The position numbers were made by a program, and so were the translations under genes. From Streptomyces avermitilis MA-4680 = NBRC 14893 (GTDB lineage: Bacteria > Actinomycetota > Actinomycetes > Streptomycetales > Streptomycetaceae): a stretch of 64,000 bases of DNA. Below the pieces are notes generated by a model, which did not search any database, was not told where the DNA came from, and saw only the letters and a program-made list of their open reading frames with translations. The DNA lies in NCBI RefSeq assembly GCF_000009765.2, contig NC_003155.5, positions 4,030,001-4,094,000 on the forward strand, in the 5' to 3' direction. Below, in pieces: positions 7,259-15,170 of this stretch. Numbering within the stretch: position 1 is the first letter of the stretch; every line of letters starts with the position of its first letter.

Positions 7259-8419
7259 ATGACCTTGAAGATCACGTGGGACGAGGCGAGCGCACGGCGG
7301 ATGCAACGGCAGTTCCTGGCTGATCCCGCGCCGGCCGGCAGCGCCGTCGCGGAGGTGGTCGGCGCGATGCTGGGCGCGCACGCCCAGGTGCTGTCGGCGG
7401 CCGAGCTGTCGGTGGGGATACGGGCCGAGGGCGTCACCCGGGCGGACGTACGGGCGGCGCTGTGGGAGGACCGGACGCTCGTGAAGACGTACGGGCCGCG
7501 CGGGACCGTCCATCTGCTCCCGAGCGCCGAACTCCCCTTCTGGACTGCGGCGCTCCGCGCGATCCCGTCCCGTCCGAGCCCGTTCGCGCCGGACGTCCGG
7601 CTCACCGACGAGCAGGCGGAGCAGGTGGTGACCGCGATCGGCGACGCGCTCGACGGTGCGTTCCTGACCATCGACGAGCTGAACGACGAGGTCGTCGCCC
7701 GCACCGGGCCCTGGGCCGGAGACCTGGTGATGCCCGCGTTCCAGGGCATGTGGCCGCGCTGGCGCCAGGTGATGCACCGGGCGGGCCAGTCGGGCGCGCT
7801 GTGCTTCGGCCCCCAGCGCGGCCGCAAGGTGACGTACACCCGCCCCGCGCGCATCGGGCCCGACGCGGAAGTCACCGCACAGCAGGCGGTCGCCGCTCTC
7901 GTACGGCGTCATCTGCGCGCCTACGGTCCGGCGACGCCCGCGCACTTCGCCAAGTGGGCCGCCACGTCGAAGGGGTGGGCGGACGGCGTGTTCGGTGCGC
8001 TGGCCCGGGCCGGGGAGATCGAGGAGGTCCGGTTCGAGGGGGCGAGTGCCTGGGTGGACGCCGGGGACACCCGGTTCCCGGCGGAGGCCGTGCGCGGGGT
8101 GCGGCTGCTGCCGTACTTCGACCCGTACGGCATCGCCGCCCAGCCGCGCGAACTGCTGTTCCCGGGCGCGTCGTACCAGCGGGCGCTCGCGCGCGGCCAG
8201 GCCGGCAACTATCCGGTGCTCCTCGTCGACGGGGTGGTGGCCGGGGTGTGGCATCAACGGCGTCAGGGGCGGCGTACGACCGTGACGGTGGAGGCGTTGG
8301 GCCGGCTGACGGCACGACAGGAACAGGAACTGGGCGAGCAGGTGGAGCGGATGGGCGAGGTGCTGGAGGCGAAGCCCGAGCTGGTGGTGGGGGAGGTGAC
8401 GACGGGGCCGCATGCGTGA
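7259..8419 (+). CDS. Winged-helix DNA-binding protein of the AlkZ/YcaQ (HTH_42) family
   Basis: 386 residues. Features matching PF06224 are an N-terminal helical part with LGAHAQVLSAAELSVG, the RGTVHLLPSAELPFW strand region, and a C-terminal VRLLPYFDPYGIAA / YPVLLVDGVVAGVWHQ segment. AlkZ from Streptomyces sahachiroi and E. coli YcaQ are DNA glycosylases that unhook interstrand cross-links; their catalytic motif is Q-x-Q or Q-x-D near residue 35. The aligned position here appears to be H-A-Q (around residues 41-43), so catalytic activity cannot be assumed. The ATG has no RBS and the transcript may be leaderless. The tandem 9-bp repeat lies just upstream. Confidence 0.8.
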   Translation: MTLKITWDEASARRMQRQFLADPAPAGSAVAEVVGAMLGAHAQVLSAAELSVGIRAEGVTRADVRAALWEDRTLVKTYGPRGTVHLLPSAELPFWTAALRAIPSRPSPFAPDVRLTDEQAEQVVTAIGDALDGAFLTIDELNDEVVARTGPWAGDLVMPAFQGMWPRWRQVMHRAGQSGALCFGPQRGRKVTYTRPARIGPDAEVTAQQAVAALVRRHLRAYGPATPAHFAKWAATSKGWADGVFGALARAGEIEEVRFEGASAWVDAGDTRFPAEAVRGVRLLPYFDPYGIAAQPRELLFPGASYQRALARGQAGNYPVLLVDGVVAGVWHQRRQGRRTTVTVEALGRLTARQEQELGEQVERMGEVLEAKPELVVGEVTTGPHA

Positions 8420-8476
8420 ACCGTGGGCCGTGGGCGTGGCCCGCGGTCCCGTGGGCTGTGCGCCGTGGGCCGTGAT

Positions 8477-9337
8477 CTATGCCTGCGGTTTGCGGGCCTC
8501 GATCAGGAAGCGGGTGCTGTGCGCGAGGAACGGGCCCTCGCTCCCGATCTTCTCGTGCAGGGAGCGGAGTTGGGGCTCGTACGCCTCGACCGTGAAGTCC
8601 GGGACCATCCAGATCACCTTGCGCAGGAAGTGGACGACGGCCCCGATGTCGTGGAACTCCATGCGCAGGCGTACCGGGCGGAGGTCGGTGACCGTCAGGC
8701 CGGCCTTCCGGGCGGCGGTCCGCGCGCGCTCCGGGTCGCGGGCCGTGCGGTTCTCCTCGGGCTGCGGGCCGAGGAAGTACTCGACGAGCTCGTAGGCGCT
8801 CGCGGGGCCGACCTGCTGGGAGAAGTAGGTGCCGCCGGGGCGCAGGACGCGGGCGATCTCGTCCCAGTACGTGCGCACCGGATGCCTGCTGGTGACGAGG
8901 TCGAAGGCGGCGTCCGCGAACGGCAGCGGCGCGTCCTCCGGGGAGGCGACGACCACGGCGCCGCGCGGGTGGAGCAGGGCGGTGGCCTTGGCGACGTTCG
9001 GCGGCCAGCCCTCGGTCGCGACCGTGAGCGGGGGCAACTCCGGTGCGCAGGCGAGGACTTCGCCGCCGCCGGTCTGGATGTCGAGCGCGGCGGACGCACC
9101 CGCCAGCCGCTCCCCCATGGCCCGCGCGTACCCCCACGGCGGCCGCTCCTCGGTGGCACGGCCCTCGAACCAGGAGAAGTCCCACCCGTCGACGGACGCG
9201 GCCGCGGCCTCGGCGACGAGGTCTTCGAAGGTGCGGCCGGTGTGACCGGTACCGCCGGCACCACCGGTACCACCGGCACCACCGGCACCGCCGGTGCGGC
9301 TGGTATGGCTGGTGCGGCCCGCTCGGCTCGTGGTCAT
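8477..9337 (-). CDS. Class I SAM-dependent methyltransferase with Gly-rich N-terminus
   Basis: 286 residues from the ATG at 9337 (GAGAGGATC upstream). After ~18 residues there is a low-complexity stretch of Gly-Gly-Ala/Thr encoded by 9-bp direct repeats (about 9243-9290). The Rossmann-type domain follows: the SAM-binding motif I is ALDIQTGGGEVLA, then the acidic and motif IV region LPFADAAFDLVTSRHPV and the post-motif EIARVLRPGGTYFSQQVG, all typical of small-molecule methyltransferases. The substrate is unknown. It is divergent from the DinB-like gene across 75 bp, so the two may share a regulatory region. Confidence 0.82.
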   Translation of the reverse strand: MTTSRAGRTSHTSRTGGAGGAGGTGGAGGTGHTGRTFEDLVAEAAAASVDGWDFSWFEGRATEERPPWGYARAMGERLAGASAALDIQTGGGEVLACAPELPPLTVATEGWPPNVAKATALLHPRGAVVVASPEDAPLPFADAAFDLVTSRHPVRTYWDEIARVLRPGGTYFSQQVGPASAYELVEYFLGPQPEENRTARDPERARTAARKAGLTVTDLRPVRLRMEFHDIGAVVHFLRKVIWMVPDFTVEAYEPQLRSLHEKIGSEGPFLAHSTRFLIEARKPQA

Positions 9338-9412
9338 GGCCGAGATCCTCTCAACGGGGGTGCGGAGGCGCGACCCCATTTCGTTGTCGGTGCCCGCTGC
9401 TAGGTTCCGGCC

Positions 9413-9925
9413 ATGACCGCGAATCCAGGAGTAGTCCGGGTGCCGTACACCGGTGGCGAGAAAGAGAGTCTGCACGCCAGTCTCGACCGGCACCGGGACG
9501 CCGTGTTGTGGAAGCTGGCGGGGCTGGACGACGAGCAGGGGCGGCGGGTGATGACGCCGTCCGGTACCAGTCTGCTGGGCCTGGTGAAGCATCTCGCGTC
9601 CGTGGAGTACGGCTGGTTCTGCCGCACGTTCGGGCGGGAGGTGGAGCCGCTGTGGTTCGACCCGTTCAGCGAGGAGGACATGCGCGCGGGCCCGGACGAG
9701 ACGACCGACGGGATCATCGAGTTCTACGGCCGCGCCCGCACCGCCGCCGACCGCGCGATCGCGGAGCTGTCCCTGGACGACCTCGGCACGTCGTGGAACG
9801 GCACGCGGGTCTCCCTGCGCTGGGTCCTGATCCGCATGGTCGAGGAGACGGCCCGGCACGCCGGGCACATGGACATCCTGCGGGAGCTGATCGACGGGGC
9901 GACCGGGGATCACCGGCCCGGGTGA
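9413..9925 (+). CDS. DinB-like (DUF664) metal-binding helical protein
   Basis: 170 residues. The pattern fits the DinB/DUF664 four-helix family of actinobacteria: LLGLVKHLASVEYGWF supplies the first His and EETARHAGHMDILRELIDG the paired His residues expected to bind a divalent metal. Members are often mycothiol- or bacillithiol-dependent transferases or detoxification enzymes, and this subfamily's substrate is unknown. The ATG at 9413 follows a GC-rich stretch with no clear RBS. Divergent from the methyltransferase. Confidence 0.8.
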   Translation: MTANPGVVRVPYTGGEKESLHASLDRHRDAVLWKLAGLDDEQGRRVMTPSGTSLLGLVKHLASVEYGWFCRTFGREVEPLWFDPFSEEDMRAGPDETTDGIIEFYGRARTAADRAIAELSLDDLGTSWNGTRVSLRWVLIRMVEETARHAGHMDILRELIDGATGDHRPG

Positions 9926-9967
9926 TGCCGTGGCAGGTGCGGGAGGACGGGGTGGCGGCGGCCGGGC

Positions 9968-10474
9968 TCAGGCGTCGTCCAGCACGAGCATGATGTGCTC
10001 GTCCTCCCCGTGGCGGACCGTGCCCGTGCGGCGGAAGCCGTGCTTTTCCAGGAGGCGTACGGACGCGGTGTTGCCGTGGAAGGGGTCGGCGTACAACGGG
10101 CGGGTCCTTTCGCGGCGCAGGAACAGGCCCAGCGCCCGGCTGCCGATGCCACGGGCCCAGTACGGGCGGCCGAGCCAGTACCCGATGAAGCGGCGCTCGC
10201 CCTCCCACCAGGCCACGATGTTGCCGGCCGGGTCGCCGTCCACGGTGACCGTCAGCACGAGACCGGTGTCGTCCCCGAGGACCCTTTCCTTCCAGTGGGT
10301 CATGAAGGCCTCGCGCGGCCGGGGCGTGAACCTCGACCGCCGGACGGCCTCCGGATCGTGCTCGTACGCGAGGAAGACCTCGAGGTCGGCCTCGGTCACG
10401 TACCGCAGCTGTACGTCTTCCACGTCGCCCGCGTTGTCCACGTTGTCGTCGCTCATGTCGGGTGAGTGTGGCAC
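9968..10474 (-). CDS. GNAT family N-acetyltransferase (RimJ/RimL-like)
   Basis: 168 residues if it starts at the GTG at 10474; an in-frame ATG at 10456 is equally possible and neither has a clear RBS. The acetyl-CoA binding motif is IGYWLGRPYWARGIGSRALGLFL (the R-x-x-G-I/x-G signature), followed by the conserved N-x-x-S motif in FHGNTASVRLLEKHGFRRTGT, which is typical of RimJ/RimL-like enzymes acting on amino groups of proteins or small molecules. The substrate is not predictable. It is the last of three minus-strand genes with short gaps. Confidence 0.85.
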   Translation of the reverse strand: MPHSPDMSDDNVDNAGDVEDVQLRYVTEADLEVFLAYEHDPEAVRRSRFTPRPREAFMTHWKERVLGDDTGLVLTVTVDGDPAGNIVAWWEGERRFIGYWLGRPYWARGIGSRALGLFLRRERTRPLYADPFHGNTASVRLLEKHGFRRTGTVRHGEDEHIMLVLDDA

Positions 10475-10504
10475 CGGGCACTGACAACGGCCGGTGAGCT
10501 GTGG

Positions 10505-11377
10505 TTACGGCACGAGCGGGCGTACTTCCCCGGCCGCGAAGCGGATGAAGCCCTCGGGGTCGGACTCGTCGGCCGTGGGCTGGAGGATCACCGTGTCAGC
10601 GCCCGCGTCGGCGAGGCGCCGGACGGCCTTGGCGACCTCGGCGGCGTCCCCGGCGACTCCGTGTTCCACGGCCGGGTCCTCACCGTTCGCCTCGATCTCG
10701 GCGCGCAGCCGGGCGGCGGCGTCCGGGCCGGTCGCCGTGTGCAGATAGACGACGACCTCGTGCGGGCCGGTACGACCGGCCGACTCCCGTCCCTCGTCGA
10801 TGAGCCGACGGGCCTGCCGTACGCCCTCCGGGGAGGTGGCGGCGGTGAGGATCGTCCCGTCCGCCGCCTCGCCGGACAGCCGCAGCGAGCGGGGACCGGT
10901 GGCACCGGCGAGGACGCGCACGGCGTCCGCCGGCGGCCAGTCCAGGGCGACGCGGTCGAGCGTGACGTACCGGCCGTCCGTGGTGACGCGCTCGCCGCGC
11001 AGCAGTGCGCGCAACGCGTCGAGATACTCCCGCAGCAGCGTCAGGGGTGACTCGGCGCGCGCACCGACCTGCCCCATCCACTCCTGCACACCGTGGCCGA
11101 CGCCGACGACCGCCCGGCCGGGGAACAGCCGGTCGAGCGTGGCGGTCTCCATCGCGGTCACGGCGACGTTCCGCAGCGGCACGGGGAGCAGACCGACGCC
11201 CACGCGCAGACGTTCCGTCCAGGCGAGCGCGGCGGAGGCGGCCGAGATCCCCCCTTCCAGGAAGCAGTCCTCCCAGAGCCACAACTCCTCGAGCCCGCAG
11301 TCGTCCGCGAGCCGCGCGATCGCGCGCAGCCGCTCGGGGGGCAGTTGGGGACGGAACACGGCGCCGAGTGCAGTCAT
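10505..11377 (-). CDS. LLM class F420-type oxidoreductase
   Basis: 290 residues. It has the luciferase-like monooxygenase TIM-barrel features: LRVGVGLLPVPLRNVAVTAME, LDRLFPGRAVVGVGHGVQEWM, then TLLREYLDALRALLRGE, and a C-terminal DTVILQPTADE strand. In Streptomyces, short LLM proteins lacking flavin-specific motifs usually use coenzyme F420, so a cytoplasmic F420-dependent oxidoreductase is the likely class; the substrate is unknown. The stop is 30 bp upstream of the GNAT gene start, suggesting co-transcription. Confidence 0.85.
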   Translation of the reverse strand: MTALGAVFRPQLPPERLRAIARLADDCGLEELWLWEDCFLEGGISAASAALAWTERLRVGVGLLPVPLRNVAVTAMETATLDRLFPGRAVVGVGHGVQEWMGQVGARAESPLTLLREYLDALRALLRGERVTTDGRYVTLDRVALDWPPADAVRVLAGATGPRSLRLSGEAADGTILTAATSPEGVRQARRLIDEGRESAGRTGPHEVVVYLHTATGPDAAARLRAEIEANGEDPAVEHGVAGDAAEVAKAVRRLADAGADTVILQPTADESDPEGFIRFAAGEVRPLVP

Positions 11378-11418
11378 GCGGACTTCCTATCGAGCGGGGG
11401 CGGCACGGGACAACACCT

Positions 11419-12066
11419 TTATGAGCCGGTGCCGTTCGGGCGGTCTGTGCCAGCTGCGTCGGCTGTGCCCGCTGCGGGGTTCGTGCCGGCTGTGTCGGCT
11501 GTGCTCTCGGCGCGTTCGTAGCGGAGGAGTGCGACGCCGTTGCCGAAGGTGCGGGACTCGGTGAGCCGGAGCGGCGTGAGGGTGTCGGTCTCGGGGAAGA
11601 GGCGCTTGCCCCGGCCGAGGAGGACGGGATGGACGTACACGCGGTACTCGTCGACGAGGTCGTGCCGCATGAATTCGGCGGCGAGGTCCGCGCCCCCGAG
11701 CGCGAGGTCACCGCCCTCCTGGGCCTTGAGGGCGTGGATGTCCTCGACGACCAGGTCCCGCACGATGGTGGTGTGCCACCCGGCGTGCTGCAACGTGCGC
11801 GAGAACACGATCTTGGGCATGTCCCGCCAGATCCGGGCGAAGTCGGCCACGGGTCCGGTGCTGGCGGGATCGGCGTCGGCGGTGGGCCAGAAGTCGGCCA
11901 TGAGCTGGTAGGTGACCCGCCCGCTCAGGAAGGCGCCCATCCCCCTGAGCGTGTCGTTGAAGTGCTGGTGCACCTCGTCGTCGACCAAATGCCAGTCGAT
12001 CTCGCGGTTCGGTCCTTCGATATAGCCGTCCAGGGACACGGACATCATCAGCACGATCTTTCTCAT
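11419..12066 (-). CDS. Dihydrofolate reductase family (RibD C-terminal-like) protein
   Basis: 215 residues from the ATG at 12066, with GGAG at good spacing. It begins MRKIVLMMSVSLDGYIEG and continues with FLSGRVTYQLM, PKIVFSRTL, GGDLALGGADLAAEFMRHDLVDEYRVYVHPVLLGRGKRLF, the classic pattern of the RibD_C/DHFR-like family (NADPH-binding loop, G-G-A/x-L). These stand-alone proteins are widespread in Streptomyces with no assigned substrate. The last ~25 residues are a low-complexity Ala/Gly/Thr tail encoded by short direct repeats. Confidence 0.87.
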   Translation of the reverse strand: MRKIVLMMSVSLDGYIEGPNREIDWHLVDDEVHQHFNDTLRGMGAFLSGRVTYQLMADFWPTADADPASTGPVADFARIWRDMPKIVFSRTLQHAGWHTTIVRDLVVEDIHALKAQEGGDLALGGADLAAEFMRHDLVDEYRVYVHPVLLGRGKRLFPETDTLTPLRLTESRTFGNGVALLRYERAESTADTAGTNPAAGTADAAGTDRPNGTGS

Positions 12067-12189
12067 GACAGCTCCGGCTCCCGGTTCCACGACGACCGAC
12101 AGGAATCAGCTAGACGACGAGCATCGCGCAGCCCCGCCCCGCAGGCGCGGAGGAACGCCCGGTTTCCGGGCCGAGCACCGTGCCGACGG

Positions 12190-12870
12190 TCAGCTCGCGC
12201 CGGACTTCTGGGACTCGGACGATGCCGTGTCCCTCGGGAACGTCACCTCCACGCGGCGGTTCTTGCGGCGGCCCTGCTCGGAGGTGTTGTCGGCGATGGG
12301 GTAGTCCTCGCTGTAGCCGCGGACCTCGAAGGTGACGTCCTGCGAGCCGAGAGCGGAGGCCAGTTGGTCGTGGACGGCTTCCGCGCGCTTCTTGGAGAGG
12401 GTCAGGCCGTGGGCGTACGAGCCCAGGTTGTCGGTGAAACCGAAGACGCGGACGTTCGTGGCGTTCTGCTTCTTGATCTCGTCCGCGATGGCGTTGATGC
12501 GCGACCGTGCCTCCGGGTTCAGCTTCGGGCTGTCCTTGGGGAAGAGCACCTCCGCCTGGAGCGCGAACGTCACGTCCGCGTTCGTGTCCTCCCGGCGCTC
12601 CTCGCCGCCGAGGTCCTCGACGACCGACTTGATGTCCAGGACCTTGGCGGGGGCGAGGGTCGCTCCGTCCGCGAGCTTCAGACCCGGGCTGTTCGCATCC
12701 ACGTCCGGGGGTGGCGAGGTGGTCACGCTGCCCGGGGGCGCGCTGGGGTCACCGTCGTCGGCGACGGCTGAGGGGACGGTGAGGGTGAGCGTGGCGAGTA
12801 CGGCCAGTGCGGTGAGTGTGGTCGCGGTGGCGGTCGCGGTCGCGGTGGCGCGGCGGGGGGTGAGGGTCAT
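12190..12870 (-). CDS. Secreted OmpA-domain protein at the end of the Tad operon
   Basis: 226 residues. The signal peptide has an unusual Ala-Thr repeat from 6-bp repeats, then the VPSAVA cleavage region. A Pro/Ser linker leads to a C-terminal OmpA/MotB-type peptidoglycan-binding domain (~100-215) with LFPKDSPKLNPEARSRINAIA, VFGFTDNLG, LSKKRAEAVHDQLA and NRRVEVTFP. The domain normally grips diaminopimelate in peptidoglycan, so a wall anchor is likely. It starts 3 bp after the lipoprotein stop with GAGGG as RBS and is the last gene of the pilus-type operon, suggesting that it fixes that apparatus to the wall. Confidence 0.88.
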   Translation of the reverse strand: MTLTPRRATATATATATTLTALAVLATLTLTVPSAVADDGDPSAPPGSVTTSPPPDVDANSPGLKLADGATLAPAKVLDIKSVVEDLGGEERREDTNADVTFALQAEVLFPKDSPKLNPEARSRINAIADEIKKQNATNVRVFGFTDNLGSYAHGLTLSKKRAEAVHDQLASALGSQDVTFEVRGYSEDYPIADNTSEQGRRKNRRVEVTFPRDTASSESQKSGAS

Positions 12871-12873
12871 GGG

Positions 12874-13467
12874 TTAGCCCTCGGAGATTTCGATTGAGGC
12901 GGGGGGCATTCCGCCGACCTGGAAACTGACCTTTGTGGTGCCTTCGGGTGGGGCGGGGAACTGGGCGAACCAGTCTGTCGACTGTCCTTGGAGAAGGCCG
13001 CCCGTGAACCTCGTGCACAAGCACCGGCCCTCCGTGTCCCGCAGCACCAGGTACTTCTTCTTGCCGGTCTCGTCGACCAGGCTGGCGCCGGCCATGGAAC
13101 CGCCGTTCTTGGCCAACTCCCTTTCGTCACCTCGCCAGGACCCCACGGACCAGGCGCGGCCCGTTCCGTTCGCCACCGTGCCCTCGACGGTCACGAACCC
13201 GCCCCCGTCGCGCTTGGCGGATTTCACCGTGAGCGTCACACCGCCCTCGCCTTTGACCTCGGCAAGCACCGTGTCCGACTCGGGGGCCTTCGACTGCGCC
13301 TTGCTGCCGTCGTCGCCGCTCTTCGCGGGAGCCGTGGAGGACGGGGTTCCCTTGTCGGACTTCCCGTCGTCTCCCCCGCCACAGCCGGCCACCGTGAGAA
13401 GCAGCCCGGCCGTGATCGCCACGGCGCTCAGTGCCCGGCGGCCCTTCATGGTGTGCCGATAGTCCAT
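12874..13467 (-). CDS. Lipoprotein in the Tad operon
   Basis: 197 residues; the ATG at 13467 has AAGGAAG upstream. After a short basic N-terminus comes a hydrophobic helix and the lipobox LTVAGC (Cys about residue 29), followed by a Gly/Ser/Lys-rich linker. The remaining ~120 residues look beta-rich (GGVTLTVKSAKRDGGGFVTVEGTVANGT), similar to DUF4352-like or immunoglobulin-like extracellular domains, and contain a C-L-C pair. It should be anchored to the outer face of the membrane. Its role is unknown; position between the TadG-like and OmpA genes suggests an accessory of the pilus apparatus. Confidence 0.8.
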   Translation of the reverse strand: MDYRHTMKGRRALSAVAITAGLLLTVAGCGGGDDGKSDKGTPSSTAPAKSGDDGSKAQSKAPESDTVLAEVKGEGGVTLTVKSAKRDGGGFVTVEGTVANGTGRAWSVGSWRGDERELAKNGGSMAGASLVDETGKKKYLVLRDTEGRCLCTRFTGGLLQGQSTDWFAQFPAPPEGTTKVSFQVGGMPPASIEISEG

Positions 13468-13482
13468 GGGTACGGCTTCCTT

Positions 13483-14100
13483 TCACTCGGCCAGATGCAC
13501 AGAGAACAGCACGGATGCGTCAGGAAGGTCGGCCGGATCGAAATCTTCGGGATCGATGTTCACGGTCTGGCCATCACAGCCCAGCTCTACAGGCTTCTTG
13601 GGATCCGCGTTCAGATCGAAGTCGCAGCGCGGCTGGACGACTGCAACGGCATGGGCCCTCGCCCGCATGCCCTCCGTGCCGGGAATGATCGAGTCACCGA
13701 CCGTGTAGTTGGTCTGGATGTCGACCTGAAAGCCGGGATAGCCGTTCCTCACGACCGGTTGGGCTCCGCCCTGCACGGTCGAGTCGTTCGCGGCAGCCAA
13801 CACCTGAGCCGCGGCGTCGGCTCCGTCGGCCGGGAGCACCGTGTCCTCCGGCAGGTCCAACCAGTCGAGCCAGTTGTCGTCCGTGCCGACGGCGTCCCCG
13901 AGGCGCACCAACAGCTCGTCCCGGGCGTCCTGCGCTGCCGCCAACGCCGCAGCGTCCGCCGCGGATTGAGCCCCGTTGCGGGCGGACGCTGCCTGGGCGA
14001 ACGCGAAACAGGCGAAGGCTGCGAAGAGCAGGATCACCGTCAGCCAGATATAGATGGGGAGGGTTTGCCCCCGATCGCTCAGCAGTCGTACAGCGCTCAG
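13483..14100 (-). CDS. TadG-like (Tad/TadE-G N-terminal helix) protein, start codon unclear
   Basis: About 205 residues. The start of homology is LLSDRGQTLPIYIWLTVILLFAAFACFAFAQA, the class of single N-terminal TM helix preceded by D-R-G found in TadG/PF13400-type proteins. The rest is extracytoplasmic, with an Ala-rich helix (NGAQSAADAAALAAAQDA) and a beta-rich tail. No ATG, GTG or TTG lies in frame between the upstream stop and the TM helix. The plausible initiation codons are CTG at 14100, overlapping the pilin gene's TGA stop as CTGA, or CTG at 14085. Translational coupling to the pilin gene is the simplest reading. Confidence 0.7.
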   Translation of the reverse strand: MSAVRLLSDRGQTLPIYIWLTVILLFAAFACFAFAQAASARNGAQSAADAAALAAAQDARDELLVRLGDAVGTDDNWLDWLDLPEDTVLPADGADAAAQVLAAANDSTVQGGAQPVVRNGYPGFQVDIQTNYTVGDSIIPGTEGMRARAHAVAVVQPRCDFDLNADPKKPVELGCDGQTVNIDPEDFDPADLPDASVLFSVHLAE

Positions 14101-14312
14101 CCGCCGATGACGTCGGTGACCGCGCGCAGGATCGCATCCGAGATCAACCCGTCCAGGCCGAGCCCATCGATCAGCGTGAAGATCCCCGCAATGATGATCA
14201 TCAACCCCGCATACTCCACAAACCCGGCCCCCGCGTCCCGCCCCGCCCCCCGCATCCGGGAGACCACGGTCGTCCGCCACCCGCTGAGCCTGCGCCTCGT
14301 GTTCGTCACCAT
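14097..14312 (-). CDS. Flp-type pilin/pseudopilin
   Basis: 71 residues from the ATG at 14312 with GGGAGGG upstream. A basic leader precedes G-A-G-F-V-E-Y-A-G, which fits the class IVb prepilin site (cleavage after Gly, Glu at +5, Tyr at +6), then one hydrophobic helix LMIIIAGIFTLIDGLGL and a short tail. Flp pilins are the small subunits polymerised by Tad machineries. No prepilin peptidase gene is in the window, so the processing enzyme would have to be elsewhere. It overlaps the TadG-like frame by 4 bp. Confidence 0.8.
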   Translation of the reverse strand: MVTNTRRRLSGWRTTVVSRMRGAGRDAGAGFVEYAGLMIIIAGIFTLIDGLGLDGLISDAILRAVTDVIGG

Positions 14313-14438
14313 GACCGCCGCCCTCCCACCCGACACCACCACCAACCCGAGCACCGTACGTGAGAGCGCGCCTACTCCGGGTGGGTCCAGGGGCCCAACT
14401 TCTTGCCGGTGAAATCATCGGTGGAGTCATGGGCGGAG

Positions 14439-15170
14439 TCATCGGCTCCACCCCTCCCGCGCCGTACCCAGCCAGTGGGCGATCGCTTCGCTGCGCGTCG
14501 CACTGTGCAGCTTTGCGAAGATGCGATTGATGTGGTTCTTGACCGTCTTCTCGCTGATGAAGCAGGTGGCGGCGATCTGCCGGTTGTTCATGCCGGCCGC
14601 GATGAGATCCATGACCTCCACCTCCCTTGAACTCAGACCGAAGTCCAGCCGATTGACGGTCCGGCGGGGCAGGCCCGTCACACGGGTGGGCCAAGCCTTC
14701 GACGACTGTGCCACAACTGATTGCAGGTGCGAAGGGTTTCCGTTCGGTTCGTACGAAACGCTGAGCGAAGACGAGACAGTGAGCCGCCCCCTCCGTACAT
14801 CCCGTACCGCGGTGATCAGTTCGGGCACCGTGAACTCCCCGTGCACCAGGTAACCGGACGCTCCTCTGCGCAGCGCCTCCGCCACCACCTTGGGCTCCCG
14901 GCTGTAGGTCAGCATCATCACGGTGGTAAGCCGGACCAGTTCGGGGAGTGCGGTAAGGCCGTCCGTGCCCGGCATCCGCACGTCGAGGAGGACCACATCG
15001 GGGCGGTGTTCCCCGGCGAGGGCCTTCGCCTCCTCGCCGTTCGAGGCCTCCGCCACCACCTCTATGTCGGGGTGCGCGGACAGCAGGGCGGACAGGCCCG
15101 CCCGTACCACCGGATTGTCGTCGGCCACGAGTACGCGCAGGGGCGGGCCGGAGAGTGCCTGGTCAGGCAT
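14439..15170 (-). CDS. LuxR (NarL/FixJ) family response regulator
   Basis: 243 residues. The receiver domain (~11-125) has the acidic pair in VLVADDN, the phosphoacceptor Asp in PDVVLLDVRMPG and the Lys/Thr switch region around TVMMLTYSREPKVV. The C-terminal LuxR helix-turn-helix (~175-235) reads LSSREVEVMDLIAAGMNNRQIAATCFISEKTVKNH. The linker between domains is long (~50 residues). It overlaps the kinase gene by 8 bp, so the two are a cognate pair embedded in the pilus operon and probably control it or a related surface programme. Confidence 0.94.
   Translation of the reverse strand: MPDQALSGPPLRVLVADDNPVVRAGLSALLSAHPDIEVVAEASNGEEAKALAGEHRPDVVLLDVRMPGTDGLTALPELVRLTTVMMLTYSREPKVVAEALRRGASGYLVHGEFTVPELITAVRDVRRGRLTVSSSLSVSYEPNGNPSHLQSVVAQSSKAWPTRVTGLPRRTVNRLDFGLSSREVEVMDLIAAGMNNRQIAATCFISEKTVKNHINRIFAKLHSATRSEAIAHWLGTAREGWSR

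Noticed and set aside
12190..12870. OmpA domain as a sign of a Gram-negative origin
   Set aside because: OmpA/MotB-type peptidoglycan-binding domains are also found in actinobacteria; signal peptide, GC content and operon context are streptomycete.
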